The notes under the pieces: model-generated
Database searches by the model: none
What the model was told of the DNA's origin: nothing
What the model saw: the letters and a program-made list of their open reading frames with translations, nothing else
Translations under genes and position numbers: made by a program
Shown here: positions 44,476 to 53,413 of the stretch, in pieces
How positions within the stretch are numbered: position 1 is the stretch's first letter
Layout of the letters: each line of letters starts with the position of its first letter
Source of the DNA: Calothrix sp. NIES-4101
Lineage (GTDB): Bacteria; Cyanobacteriota; Cyanobacteriia; Cyanobacteriales; Nostocaceae
Length of the DNA stretch: 64,000 nucleotides
Reading direction: 5' to 3'
Assembly (NCBI GenBank): GCA_004296455.1
Contig: AP018277.1
Span: forward strand, 1 to 64,000

Positions 44476-45432
44476 TCACTGACTGCCTTTGGTGTAATCA
44501 ATATCCAACTTCTCCATCGCCTTGCGCTTAGTCTCCTCCCCACGCCGATCATACTTCCCCGTCGTAACAGGAGAAGCATGTCCCGCTAACTTCTGCACCG
44601 TGACAATATCCACCCCTTTATCCAACAAATCCGAGCAAAACGTCCTTCTAAAATCATGGGGGCTAAACCGCTCCACACCCGCCTCCTCCGCCCGTTTTCG
44701 CATAATCATCAACACCGATTGGGGAGTCATACGCTTGTAATCTATAAATCCCCCCTTGCGAGAAGGATGTAACAAAGGTCCCGGTCGCCTACCGCGAACA
44801 ACCAGCCAATCAGAAACCGCCGCGATCGCACTAGCTGGCATATACACGGTTCTATCAACATCACCCTTGGAGCCAACAATCCCCAATTCCCCAGTGGCGG
44901 CATCAAAATCCTTCAAATTCAAATTTACTACTTCCGCCCTTCTTAAACCACACCGCAGTATCCAAATTAACGCCGCATCCCGGACACCAAGGGGAGAAGA
45001 ATCTTCCTGACAGACACGCATTAATGCTGTAATTTCATCTTGTTTTAATGCCCGACCCCGTTGTTTTTTGCTAGATTTGATACTGCGTAAATCCACAGCC
45101 TTTTGGTAATCCCGTGCATCTATTAAATCCAACTTAAAAGCTTCTTCAAGCACCCTCCTCAATGCACACATCATCTTGTTCGCCGTCGCCGGGGCATGTT
45201 TTTTCATCAACGCAGAACGCACCGCCGCAGTATGCTGATACCGCAACGCCGCCCAATCAAGAGTCATGTAATCGCACTTGTCATCACTTAATAGAGCCGC
45301 GATCGCATTTAAAGCTTGTTCCATAGTCGGACGGGAACCAGGGGCAAGACTATCGAGATATACCGCCGCCGGGTGAAGGGTGAGCGGAAGTGGCTCCGTT
45401 AATAGTAATGACCTGATTGCAAGAGGACGCAT
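44476..45432 (-). CDS. Tyrosine recombinase (XerC/D-like integrase), 318 aa
   Basis: The catalytic domain shows the first Arg in LRCGLRRAEVVNL, HxxR in SPHDFRRTFCSDLL, the second His in KLAGHASPVTT and the nucleophile Tyr in GKYDRRGEE. The N-terminal core-binding domain is helical. The length is normal for plasmid resolvases and integron-like recombinases of cyanobacteria. It may resolve multimers or drive cassette movement. It borders the TIR island on one side and may have helped assemble it; that is inference. Confidence 0.9.
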   Translation of the reverse strand: MRPLAIRSLLLTEPLPLTLHPAAVYLDSLAPGSRPTMEQALNAIAALLSDDKCDYMTLDWAALRYQHTAAVRSALMKKHAPATANKMMCALRRVLEEAFKLDLIDARDYQKAVDLRSIKSSKKQRGRALKQDEITALMRVCQEDSSPLGVRDAALIWILRCGLRRAEVVNLNLKDFDAATGELGIVGSKGDVDRTVYMPASAIAAVSDWLVVRGRRPGPLLHPSRKGGFIDYKRMTPQSVLMIMRKRAEEAGVERFSPHDFRRTFCSDLLDKGVDIVTVQKLAGHASPVTTGKYDRRGEETKRKAMEKLDIDYTKGSQ

Positions 45433-45613
45433 GAATTTATCAGAAGTGGAGTTCTAAATATCAATCATCCCACGCATAAACCATCTCAATTACTACTCGT
45501 CAAGTAAGAGTTTACATTTCTTTAATGCAAGGATGCTTTTAAAGGTAATACGCACACAACGCAAGGGCGAAACCGATAAATATGATTTCGGCGCAGGGAA
45601 CGATGTTTACCAG

Positions 45614-46000
45614 TTATGTGTCACTTGAGAGCATCTCAAGCGTCAATATCCCTCTTGGTTTATTAACCACCAATTGCATAATATCTAACCACAACGAACC
45701 CATGATGGTATCGGGAATATCGTCGCCAACGTGAACAGGTATGATGATTTCAATGCCATCGATAATTACTTTGCCTTCGTGGATGTTAAACCGTGCGTCC
45801 CCTCGTGCTGTGGTCATTTCAACCTGTGAGGCTAGCAGCGACCATCCCAAGGCTTCCAGGTCTTGGGTATTGATGGCTAACCATCCGTCGGTAAATCCGG
45901 TATCAAACAGGGCTTCGACGAAAAATTCTTCACCCGACACGGCTACAAGCTGAATTTCAAAGTACAGTTCGCCGTTGTCTCCGAACGAACCTACACCCAT
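45614..46000 (-). CDS. Retropepsin-like aspartic protease family protein, 128 aa
   Basis: Single-domain protein with the aspartic protease motif ALFDTGFTDGWLAI (Asp-Thr-Gly) at about residues 31-44 and a beta-rich body ending IMGSLWLDIMQLVVN. The hydrophobic-hydrophobic-Gly pair typical of retropepsins can be seen as TIMG. Cyanobacterial genomes carry many such small genes next to a short partner, as here: the ORF before it overlaps by 10 bp. Substrate unknown; a toxin-antitoxin-like role is possible. Confidence 0.65.
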   Translation of the reverse strand: MGVGSFGDNGELYFEIQLVAVSGEEFFVEALFDTGFTDGWLAINTQDLEALGWSLLASQVEMTTARGDARFNIHEGKVIIDGIEIIIPVHVGDDIPDTIMGSLWLDIMQLVVNKPRGILTLEMLSSDT

Positions 46001-46314
46001 AATCGACCACAGTTTCCCGTATCATTGAGCCGAAAAATTGTTAGTTTTAGCTCGTTTGTGTTGCCGTAGACCTCACGGATTTTTTGCGTTATCCCTAAAA
46101 GTGTGGGGTCGAGGAGATACTGTTCTGTGTCGGGGTCGATGGCAATATGCCAGTTGTAATGTGCTTCGATGAGTTGGGGACACAAGCGCTCAAAAATGGG
46201 ACGACACCTTGCAGCTAGAGCATCTCGTTGTTGTTGGCGATGATTTTTTTCGGCTGCTGGTATAGGGGATGGTGGCAAGATGCGGGTGCGTCGTGGGTGG
46301 GATGTTTGTGTCAT
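45991..46314 (-). CDS. Hypothetical partner of the aspartic protease gene, 107 aa
   Basis: The protein begins MTQTSHPRRTRILPPSPIPAAEKNH and has a compact C-terminal part (FERLCPQLIEAHYNWHIAIDPDTEQYLLDP...LTIFRLNDTG) that occurs next to retropepsin-like genes in cyanobacteria. I chose the ATG at 46314; the longer frame from 46470 would overlap the upstream gene by 122 bp. It overlaps the protease gene by 10 bp, so the two are coupled. Function unknown. Confidence 0.55.
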   Translation of the reverse strand: MTQTSHPRRTRILPPSPIPAAEKNHRQQQRDALAARCRPIFERLCPQLIEAHYNWHIAIDPDTEQYLLDPTLLGITQKIREVYGNTNELKLTIFRLNDTGNCGRLWV

Positions 46315-46348
46315 ATCAATATATATAGTGTGGCTTTGAATATTTTTA

Positions 46349-46921
46349 TTATTGCCCGATGGGATGGTAAAATCCATCCGAGCGATATTCCCACCCGAAA
46401 GAACGCGGGTCGCGGTTGCGGGTGTAGCTGATAAATTCTGCGGTGGTGAGTTTTTCCCGTTCGCTTTCAAGTGTTGCTGCGGTTAATCCCAGTCGTTTGG
46501 CTAAATTTTCTGCTGGAAATGCTTCTAGTTCGACTGTCGGTTGGTGGTGCGGGTTGTAGGAATTGGATCGATTTCTTGAGTTTTGGCTGTTTCGGGTGGT
46601 GCGAATTGCCGTTTCGATTTTTTCTAACTTTTGCAGTAGGGTTTGGCGATCGCTTTTGAGTTGGGTTTCGAGTTGATCTAGTTTTTCTTCCAGGTGCTTG
46701 GTATCGGTGTTTGTAGGAAGAAAGTTGATATCATTTTTGCTATCAATTTCGGCAATAACATCCTGAAGAGCTTGTAGGAGAGGGGTTGTGTGTCCTTCGC
46801 GATGCAACCTGGATAATTCGCGGACTGCTGGAATCAAAGCTGTAGGAACGCGAAGCATTTGGCTTTTGGGTGCAGGGTCACTCATGCTGATATCAAAATT
46901 GCTATCAGTAAATTTTACCAT
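46349..46921 (-). CDS. Hypothetical coiled-coil protein, 190 aa
   Basis: Starts with a segment seen in plasmid regulators (MLRVPTALIPAVRELSRLHREGHTTPLLQAL), continues through a coiled coil (HLEEKLDQLETQLKSDRQTLLQKLEKIETAI), a Ser/Asn-rich linker and a small C-terminal domain (AENLAKRLGLTAATLESEREKLTTAEFISYTRNRDP) that looks like a helix-turn-helix. It heads the three-gene unit with the 107-aa and protease genes. Could be a DNA-binding regulator; not established. Confidence 0.6.
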   Translation of the reverse strand: MVKFTDSNFDISMSDPAPKSQMLRVPTALIPAVRELSRLHREGHTTPLLQALQDVIAEIDSKNDINFLPTNTDTKHLEEKLDQLETQLKSDRQTLLQKLEKIETAIRTTRNSQNSRNRSNSYNPHHQPTVELEAFPAENLAKRLGLTAATLESEREKLTTAEFISYTRNRDPRSFGWEYRSDGFYHPIGQ

Positions 46922-47074
46922 TTCTGCTTAATGAGCAACATGTACTATAAAGATGTCGTACAACGTCCGCTTCTAAAATCACAGAGGTATTGCAGGAAAC
47001 TTGGCAGCTATTTCTTGAGTTCGTACAATCCATCGCAAGGACTCGTGTTTTGACGCTAGTCCCTTGTCGATGAT

Positions 47075-47959
47075 TTATCCTTCTTGTTGATTCAACCAAG
47101 CTTCTAAATCGGCAACACCAGAAAAGTCTAACAATGCCTCTCCTAAATTCTCTAATTGTTCGATCGATAGTCCTCGAACTCGCTCGATTAATGATGCATT
47201 AATTTCACCAATACGGCAATTGAGCAAACGCAGAATTAAACGTTGCTCTCCTGACTGTATAGCTTGTTCTTTGTCTCTTTGATAAAGTGGTTCCAATCGC
47301 ATAATTAACTCCCTGTCCTCTTCTTCTAATTCTTGATTTACTCTCAAATTTTCGCGCAGGTTATAAACTAATTCGAGTGTTGCTTGCTGGTATGGATGAT
47401 TTAATGGTAGCGCTTGCAGTTCGACAATGGCTTGTTCCTGAACCCTTCCCCTACCCAAAACCCTCAACCATAACGTTTCTGGTGTGAGCGGTAGTTGGTG
47501 TATGGCAACAATTGCTGTCCGTAAGGCATCACCTAAAAAGTATACTCCAGGAACAAATTCCTCTTTTCGGTTAACGTTAAAACTGGATAATATTGCTGGA
47601 GATGCAGTTGGAGTCAGAACCCACAATTTGGGTATTGTCTCTTCTTGAAGTTTGGTTTTATTTGCCTTGGCTTCCCGTCGCAATCTAGCTTTTTCTTCTA
47701 ATAATTTCACTATGCAATCACATATTTCATCGCTAGAAGCAGGATTGCGAAATGGCTCTAATATTGCAGGATATTCGGCGAATCTTCCCAGCAATCCTAG
47801 CAGTTGTAAATTAGCGGTTTGTCGCGCTGAAGGAGTAAATAAAATATCTATTTCTTTAATCTCTCCAGAAACTTTTTCTAATGGCTTAACTTCTCCATAA
47901 TCTTTTAGTAACTCTTCAAGGTAGTCTTTGGCGAATTGGTCATGTATAAAGCGCGTCAT
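47075..47959 (-). CDS. DUF4351 protein (Rpn/PD-(D/E)xK-like family), 294 aa
   Basis: The N-terminal part (FIHDQFAKDYLEELLKDYGEVKPLEKVSGEIKEIDILFTP) resembles the nuclease-fold start of Rpn/transposase_31-type proteins. The C-terminal 60 residues (RLILRLLNCRIGEI...RVRGLSIEQLENLGEALLDFSGVADLEAWL) are a typical DUF4351 domain. Such genes are highly multicopy in cyanobacteria. Role in recombination is known only for some Rpn proteins; here it is inferred. Confidence 0.75.
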   Translation of the reverse strand: MTRFIHDQFAKDYLEELLKDYGEVKPLEKVSGEIKEIDILFTPSARQTANLQLLGLLGRFAEYPAILEPFRNPASSDEICDCIVKLLEEKARLRREAKANKTKLQEETIPKLWVLTPTASPAILSSFNVNRKEEFVPGVYFLGDALRTAIVAIHQLPLTPETLWLRVLGRGRVQEQAIVELQALPLNHPYQQATLELVYNLRENLRVNQELEEEDRELIMRLEPLYQRDKEQAIQSGEQRLILRLLNCRIGEINASLIERVRGLSIEQLENLGEALLDFSGVADLEAWLNQQEG

Positions 47960-48468
47960 TTAATTTGATTGCTGAATTTATCTAGATGCAACTAATATTA
48001 TTTTACCTGTTTTTATACATTTTAATAATGAACAAAATGTATTTTAATTACTTTAATTCAGTTGCTCTTACTTGTAAAAATATAATTGCGTTACCGCGAT
48101 GCATCGCGGGATGGAGATGCATGTTCAATACAATTGAATAAATAAAAATAATGGAATTTCAACTAACAATCATTCGTCACTTGAAGCTGACTTCATACCA
48201 CTGCCAATAAATTCTAAATATGCTTGCTGCTTTATAGTTAGAAACGAAGTGTCGATTGTTTCTCGAATATTGGATATGTTTGTTTAAGACATTGATATTA
48301 TCCGGTGGAGTAATTGTTATTTTGAAGCTTTATCGGATGTGATTTATATTCATGATCGCGGCGTTCCCGTTCCCAGGTTCCCACCGTTCCCAATGCTGGG
48401 AACCCTTGGGATTGGGTGGTCAAGCCCCACTATCTAACCTTGGGAACGCTTGGAACAGTCATTAGCTT
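47960..48468. other. Intergenic region with a GGGAAC-rich inverted-repeat cluster
   Basis: About 500 bp without a gene. Near 48370-48450 the motif GTTCCC/GGGAAC recurs in both orientations and can form a GC-rich hairpin around AATGC, plausible as the terminator of the leftward operon or as a small interspersed repeat. Near 48100 GATGCATCGCGGGATGGAGATGCATG contains a GATGCAT repeat. Nothing else seen. Confidence 0.4.
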
Positions 48469-50580
48469 TTATGTTTGTAAAAGGTAGCCTTCTTTTTCAT
48501 TACCCTTCAATTTTTGCTCTATAACCAACTTAGATAGTGCCGCCCTTAATGTTCCCCTACCAGGATTCTTTAATCCCCAATCTCGCTCCCAAGATTTATG
48601 CTTTCGGATTGCTTCAAACGACACTGGGAACGCAGAAGCTTTTGCAACTAGTTCCAGAATAAGACTCAAAAATGCCTCATCAATTTCTGATTCACAGTCT
48701 ACTTCTGGCACTGATAATTTCCAGAGATTCTCTAATTCATCAACTGTTGCACTGCGGTCAATTTTAATTGTTCCGCATACATCTTCTCCAGATGATGAAT
48801 TCTCAAAATTATGGTTATTATCTACCAATTCCGGGAAGAAAGTCAGCAATGTTCTAGCGGGGTCAGGTTGACCATTAATGGGATGCTGTTCTGTTTTCAT
48901 CCAATCAGGCAAAATCCCAATTTCTCCACCTTTAACAGCCTTATCAAAGCTATCTGGGTCAGCTAAGAAATAACGCCCTGTAGCTACAGAAATTCTCTTC
49001 AATGCTGACACTTGAATGCTAGTAGATTCACAGCCAATAAACGATACTCCCGATTTAAAAGTATCTGCCATGCCATTGGTATTTTTACCAACCCAAGTTG
49101 ATAAATGCTTGCCATGTAACACGACAAAAATTTGAGCGCCTTTTTTATTAGCACGGGTAAGTAAATATTTGACCATCCATTCTTTTTGGTCATCGGTTAA
49201 ATAACCAGATAAAGCAACCGCTTCATCAATTACTAAAATGACATCATCGTATACCCCTTGAGTCGCATTATCCATCTTTTTGAGGTACTTAAATAACGCT
49301 TGGGCGACCTTTGCATCTGCCTCAGAACCATCTAAATTATGCCAATTCAAACGACACAATAACTTGTCGCATTTGAAGGGGTAAATGTCATCCCCAGCCG
49401 TGAAATAGTGGATTTTGGTTTGGGGATTAAGCGCGAAGCTAAGAATAGCCAGGATAGCCATTAGGGTTCCCTTTCCCCCACGCTGATTGCCTGCGATCGC
49501 AGAAATTTGGTCTTGGATGCATTTGGCAATATCAAAACCATCCTCAGTCAAGGCTTTGATAATTGCCTCTGCTCTGGCTGTGAGTGGCAGTTTTAATAAT
49601 TCGTCCCGGTTTGGTGTTGTTGGCTTGTGTGGAGAATCTTGGCAGTTATGGTTATTTTCTGGGGATAAATTATTGATTTTAGTCGGTGATAAATCATTGA
49701 TTTTTGTTGATGCTGAATCGTTAATATTCCCCAAAGACAAATCATTGATTTTACCCGGTGGTAAATCGATAATCCGTCCTGGTGGTAGGTCAATAATGCG
49801 GGGTTGTTGCTGTTGGGATTGGTGTTGAATCAGGGCATTTACTTGCTCAAAGTCCGTGCGGGGGTCAACTGTGACAATTTCTAAATGCTGTTTCAAGGTA
49901 TTGGCACTGGGCAAGCTGCCCCGATACTGCTCGAAAGAATCTAATAACCAACGGTAGGCGTAGAATTTCTTCCCCGAATCAACAATACTCAAATAATCGG
50001 TCAATTCCTGCTTAAATTCCCTCAACATGGCATATTCGGTACGCTCCATCCGTTCCATGTGGGAAAGCAAATCTAACAAGTCATCCTGGTTCTCAAACCA
50101 TTGTTCCCGCGCTTCCGCATCACCCATTGCACTGAGAAATTCCCAGAAACTACCACGAACAAAGGGAACGGGGGCAAATTTATGGGTAGCGTTGTTGTCT
50201 TTCGCAACTGTCCAAATATAGGAGCCAAAGCCGATTAACGCGGCAATGGGTGCGATGGGACTAGTAGCATAACAAACTGCCCCCACTGCACCACCAGCCA
50301 AAGTGATTAATTTAGCTAAATTCATGCTTGCCCGTCCTTCGGTTGCACGGCTGAGTAATTGGTCTTGTCGTTCCTGCAACCATGCGGCAACGTTGCCAGC
50401 TTCCAAGTGTTCGATGCTGGGATAATTTTCTCTTAGTCTTGCTGTTTCTGGTGTGGTTAGTTGGGGTATGGGGGGTTGCTGTGGTATTAAGTCGCTTTTA
50501 TCGTCACTTTTGCCATCCCCGGTGGTAGATTGTGGAGCGAATTGGGGATTGGAGTCTGGTTGATGATTGATAAAGTCCAT
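48469..50580 (-). CDS. P-loop ATPase with membrane segment (TraD/VirB4-like coupling type), 703 aa
   Basis: The start at 50580 follows GAGGGTGA, so a longer frame from 50763 is rejected. One or two membrane helices (LAGGAVGAVCYATSPIAPIAALIGFGSYIW) lie in the first 200 residues. Walker A GNQRGGKGT is at about 364-372 and Walker B VILVIDEAVAL about 80 residues later. Between the membrane part and the ATPase is an eight-residue repeat (IIDLPPGR, INDLSPTK) coded by 24-bp units at about 49670-49800. It is the last gene of a long leftward operon with ParM. It may pump or couple DNA in transfer or segregation; the family is not fixed. Confidence 0.65.
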   Translation of the reverse strand: MDFINHQPDSNPQFAPQSTTGDGKSDDKSDLIPQQPPIPQLTTPETARLRENYPSIEHLEAGNVAAWLQERQDQLLSRATEGRASMNLAKLITLAGGAVGAVCYATSPIAPIAALIGFGSYIWTVAKDNNATHKFAPVPFVRGSFWEFLSAMGDAEAREQWFENQDDLLDLLSHMERMERTEYAMLREFKQELTDYLSIVDSGKKFYAYRWLLDSFEQYRGSLPSANTLKQHLEIVTVDPRTDFEQVNALIQHQSQQQQPRIIDLPPGRIIDLPPGKINDLSLGNINDSASTKINDLSPTKINNLSPENNHNCQDSPHKPTTPNRDELLKLPLTARAEAIIKALTEDGFDIAKCIQDQISAIAGNQRGGKGTLMAILAILSFALNPQTKIHYFTAGDDIYPFKCDKLLCRLNWHNLDGSEADAKVAQALFKYLKKMDNATQGVYDDVILVIDEAVALSGYLTDDQKEWMVKYLLTRANKKGAQIFVVLHGKHLSTWVGKNTNGMADTFKSGVSFIGCESTSIQVSALKRISVATGRYFLADPDSFDKAVKGGEIGILPDWMKTEQHPINGQPDPARTLLTFFPELVDNNHNFENSSSGEDVCGTIKIDRSATVDELENLWKLSVPEVDCESEIDEAFLSLILELVAKASAFPVSFEAIRKHKSWERDWGLKNPGRGTLRAALSKLVIEQKLKGNEKEGYLLQT

Positions 50581-50783
50581 ATTGTCACCCTCATAACACT
50601 CGTGGGCATTTTGATTCAGTCTCGTTGCTGGGATTTGTGATAGTAAAAAAATGCGAACCGACAGATCAGCACTGCGCGATCGCATGGAGTCTCCGCATAA
50701 TTGCGAACCGACAGGTCGGCGCTGAGTCCCAAGGGGACACGCTACGCGAACGCTATCGCCCACCGCAAAACCAAAAACTATAT

Positions 50784-51485
50784 TTACCGTTTACTGTGTT
50801 TCCACAAATTCCAACCAATTTCCCCTGCCATCATGGTGGCAAAGTTATAAACTATACATCCGACAACTTGACCGGGGTCTGTGAAACCAAAGGGATTACG
50901 GCTATAGAAGGTGGTGACAAAATCTAACGTCCAAATCAGTAGGGCAATCAAGCCACCTGAATGGCGTTCCCGCATCCCCGCCCTTTTGTAATCGCTCCAA
51001 AGTGCTTTGGTTAGGTCAATTGAGCCGGATGGTTTGGAGGGAAGGGAATATTGTTTGGATTCATCAAATTCCGTCTTGGCAATGTGAGGTTTTTTACCTC
51101 TGAGGGTTTTCGCCTCGGCTTGCTGAATGCACCAAGAAACTACGATAGAAAGCCAGAATAGGGGATTAAACCACACAGTTAACCAGCCAAGCCAACCTAT
51201 CCAACCGCGTTCAAACCAAGGGAACATCGGTGTTCCTTGAAACAGTGTTTGCCAAATTCCATCGGCGGAGAGGACAACACCACCAGCAAACATTAACATT
51301 CCGAGAATCTTCGCTCCTGATGTACCTGGTTGTACGAATTGAGACATTACCGCTCCAGCGAACTGGAAGGGAATAGAAATAATGTCTACGACCCATTGAG
51401 CAACGATTTCGATATATTCGTTTACTCCTTTTTTCTGTTCCTCTTTCTTGCTTTGGGATGCGTCTTTTTCTCCTAATACTGACAT
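50784..51485 (-). CDS. Integral membrane protein, 233 aa
   Basis: Several hydrophobic helices: GAKILGMLMFAGGVVL, WIGWLGWLTVWFNPLFWLSIVVSW, GGLIALLIWTLDFVTTF and VVGCIVYNFATMMAGEIGW. A Lys/Glu-rich N-terminus and a hydrophilic loop (about 120-165) should be cytoplasmic. It lies upstream of the membrane-bound P-loop ATPase on the same strand and may form a complex with it. No known family recognised. Confidence 0.6.
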   Translation of the reverse strand: MSVLGEKDASQSKKEEQKKGVNEYIEIVAQWVVDIISIPFQFAGAVMSQFVQPGTSGAKILGMLMFAGGVVLSADGIWQTLFQGTPMFPWFERGWIGWLGWLTVWFNPLFWLSIVVSWCIQQAEAKTLRGKKPHIAKTEFDESKQYSLPSKPSGSIDLTKALWSDYKRAGMRERHSGGLIALLIWTLDFVTTFYSRNPFGFTDPGQVVGCIVYNFATMMAGEIGWNLWKHSKR

Positions 51486-51713
51486 TTTGTTACCTCCTGA
51501 TTAGGTTACTTATTGGAGATATTGTTTTAAACTCCCTACCAAACTGATGAATTGTTGGAGGCATTTTTACCTCCTTACTGAATAGGCGAGTCGGTGAGTT
51601 GTTGGGGATATCTTTTGATTTCTTTACTGAGTAAATCCTCAATTACAGATATGATTTATACTCTTACTTCGCCAGTAAATCATCGCGGGATTTTGATTTC
51701 TTTTTTGATTGCC

Positions 51714-52151
51714 TTACTGAGCAGGTGAATCATTACAGGCATTTTTATACCAATGCTTCCAAAACCATTGGCGGTTTTCTATCCGTCCAATACAAATTCC
51801 CGCAGAATCGTAAACAAAAACGGTTTCATCTTCTAGATAGCCCGTGATATCGGGGTTGGGGTTGCGTTTGGGGTTGTCGAAATAGCGGCGGATTTTGAGT
51901 TTTTGGTGGGTGGGTAATATTCCCGTGCGCTGTAAGGTGTCTGCGGTTTCTTTGCGTTGGGCAATGCGTTCTCGTTCAATTTGTTCGCTGGTTCTAGTTT
52001 TGGAATAAGCGATCGCAGCATCCACTTCCATTTCTGAATTTTTGTTAAATGCCTGGTATTGGGCAGGTAATTTCAGAAATAGGGGGGACGCAGTTAGACA
52101 TAGACTAATTAGCCCTAAACTGGCTTGTAGTTGGTATTTGTTGCGTCCCAT
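51714..52151 (-). CDS. Membrane-anchored or secreted hypothetical protein, 145 aa
   Basis: A basic start (MGRNKYQLQ) leads into a hydrophobic stretch (ASLGLISLCLTASPLFLKL) that is a signal peptide or anchor. The rest is a charged helix and a small beta domain (DETVFVYDSAGICIGRIENRQWFWKHW). It follows the 97-aa gene by 5 bp in the same operon. Function unknown. Between its end and the next gene (51486-51713) are degenerate repeats of TTACTGAGnnnG(T/A)AATC. Confidence 0.55.
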   Translation of the reverse strand: MGRNKYQLQASLGLISLCLTASPLFLKLPAQYQAFNKNSEMEVDAAIAYSKTRTSEQIERERIAQRKETADTLQRTGILPTHQKLKIRRYFDNPKRNPNPDITGYLEDETVFVYDSAGICIGRIENRQWFWKHWYKNACNDSPAQ

Positions 52152-52156
52152 TGTTC

Positions 52157-52450
52157 TTACTTGCTGTGTTTGACTTGGTTGACTAAAGCTTCGATTAATC
52201 CCAGGCGATCGCTTTGTTGAAGTTCTGAGTTTGAACGTTCGACAGCTTCTTCTACTCCTTCGGTTAAATCTTCAATTTCTAATGTCTCCTCAAACTCCGC
52301 GCATAATTCTTCGGCGAGTTTGTAAATCATCCAAAGTCGGTCTGCATTGTTCAATTCCTGTAATTGTGCGCCCCAAGCTTCTTGCATTTGGGCAAGCAAT
52401 CCTTCGTCACCAGGAGTGTAGTTGGTGTAATAGCCTATTGGTTTTGACAT
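52157..52450 (-). CDS. Acidic hypothetical protein, 97 aa
   Basis: A short acidic helical protein (YTNYTPGDEGLLAQMQEAWGAQLQELNNADRLWMIYKLAEELCAEFEETLE). It lies 5 bp before the membrane-anchored gene, in an operon with ParM and small proteins. No domain recognised. Acidic helical partners of this size sometimes act as chaperones or antitoxins, but nothing here shows that. Confidence 0.5.
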   Translation of the reverse strand: MSKPIGYYTNYTPGDEGLLAQMQEAWGAQLQELNNADRLWMIYKLAEELCAEFEETLEIEDLTEGVEEAVERSNSELQQSDRLGLIEALVNQVKHSK

Positions 52451-52667
52451 GGTTTAAAATCGAGCTTGTTGTGTATTTTCGTTTTGCGGCGATAGATGCA
52501 CCCCTTTATTGGGTATCAATGAGGCAATGTCTACTCTTCGAGAGGCTGAGTCGCAAGCGACACGCTACGCGAACGCCAATGACAAGCTGCGGGAGCATCT
52601 ACGCTTTCTTACTTAGCGGTAGGGGCATTAACGTTCCCACAGGGTAGCTGACCGCAGGTATCGCTCT
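52451..52667. repeat. Intergenic region carrying an interspersed palindromic repeat
   Basis: GACACGCTACGCGAACGC at 52559-52576 recurs at 50736-50753. In both places it is preceded by GCTGAGTC and a short stem: GTCGC-AA-GCGAC here and GTCCC-AAG-GGGAC there. The compensated base change suggests a selected hairpin of the small interspersed repeats common in Nostocales. No gene is seen in the rest. Confidence 0.6.
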
Positions 52668-52937
52668 CTAAAACAAACTTTGTTGAATTGCGCCGCTCGT
52701 TACTGTTGCGCGGTGTTGGCGGTACAGTCCTGGGACTTCATAGACTTTACGCAATAATTTATCTTTGTTCAGTCGCAGGTCAGCCCGTTTCTTTTGGTTT
52801 GGCAGTGGACGGAAAATATACTGTGTGTGTTTGATACTGTCGGTTGAGTACAAATATCTGTACAATGTCTCGTCAATTTGGTAGGTTTTGCTTTGAGTCA
52901 AAAGTGTCGGACAGTTGACTAGTGCTAGTTCTGCCAT
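52668..52937 (-). CDS. Hypothetical protein, 89 aa
   Basis: Basic protein with no recognised domain (MAELALVNCPTLLTQSKTYQIDETLYRYLYSTD...RLNKDKLLRKVYEVPG). Its start overlaps the stop of the 82-aa gene (TAATG), so the two are translated together. Part of the operon downstream of ParM. Confidence 0.5.
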   Translation of the reverse strand: MAELALVNCPTLLTQSKTYQIDETLYRYLYSTDSIKHTQYIFRPLPNQKKRADLRLNKDKLLRKVYEVPGLYRQHRATVTSGAIQQSLF

Positions 52938-53185
52938 TATTCACCCTCTCCATCAATGGCGTTAACTCCCCATTCGATAGCACTTAAAGCATCACCAAGG
53001 GTCATTTCTCCGGTTGAGAGGGCTGACTGGCAGAGATACTGCCAAGTAGTAGGGTAATCTGAGGCAAACTTGGTCAGCGCAACGTAAATATCATCAAGCT
53101 TTCGCAATAGTTCGCTGCCAGTAACGCCATCTTTTTCTAATGCAGCATTCAGTTCGTCGAGTTCGCTCAATAATTGAAAAGTCAT
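52937..53185 (-). CDS. Hypothetical protein, 82 aa
   Basis: Small acidic helical protein (LLSELDELNAALEKDGVTGSELLRKLDDIYVALTKFASDYP). Overlaps the next gene by one base pair. Lies between the repeat array at 53240-53413 and the 89-aa gene. Not recognised. Confidence 0.5.
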   Translation of the reverse strand: MTFQLLSELDELNAALEKDGVTGSELLRKLDDIYVALTKFASDYPTTWQYLCQSALSTGEMTLGDALSAIEWGVNAIDGEGE

Positions 53186-53239
53186 GGTTATGTTCCACGT
53201 TTGGTAGGGTTAATTATTTGATTGATTGGTCATGGTTCT

Positions 53240-53413
53240 GGGTTTAATCTTGTTTCGAGAAATTTTGTTCGGAGATTATCAGAATTTTGGATTTAGTCGT
53301 GTGAGGGAGAAATTTTGGTCGGAAATTGTCGAGAATTTAGATATTTAGATTTAGTGGTGTTTCGCGAAACTTTGGTCGAGAATTACCAGGAATTTGGGTT
53401 TAATCTTGTTTGA
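53240..53413. repeat. Three and a half degenerate repeats of about 50 bp (candidate centromere)
   Basis: Units begin (G/A)G(G/A)TTTA(A/G)T at 53240, 53289, 53347 and 53396 and share a GAAATTTTG(T/G)TCGG...AGAATTT body. Spacing is 49, 58 and 49 bp. The array is just downstream of the ParM-ParR-like genes and overlaps the end of the 50-aa gene. Iterated sites beside an actin-type partition operon are expected of parC, so a centromere role is a reasonable guess. Confidence 0.5.

Noticed and set aside
50581-50763. N-terminal extension of the P-loop ATPase gene to 50763
   Set aside because: The extension is composed of interspersed repeat sequence, while the ATG at 50580 has a good GAGGGTGA ribosome-binding site.
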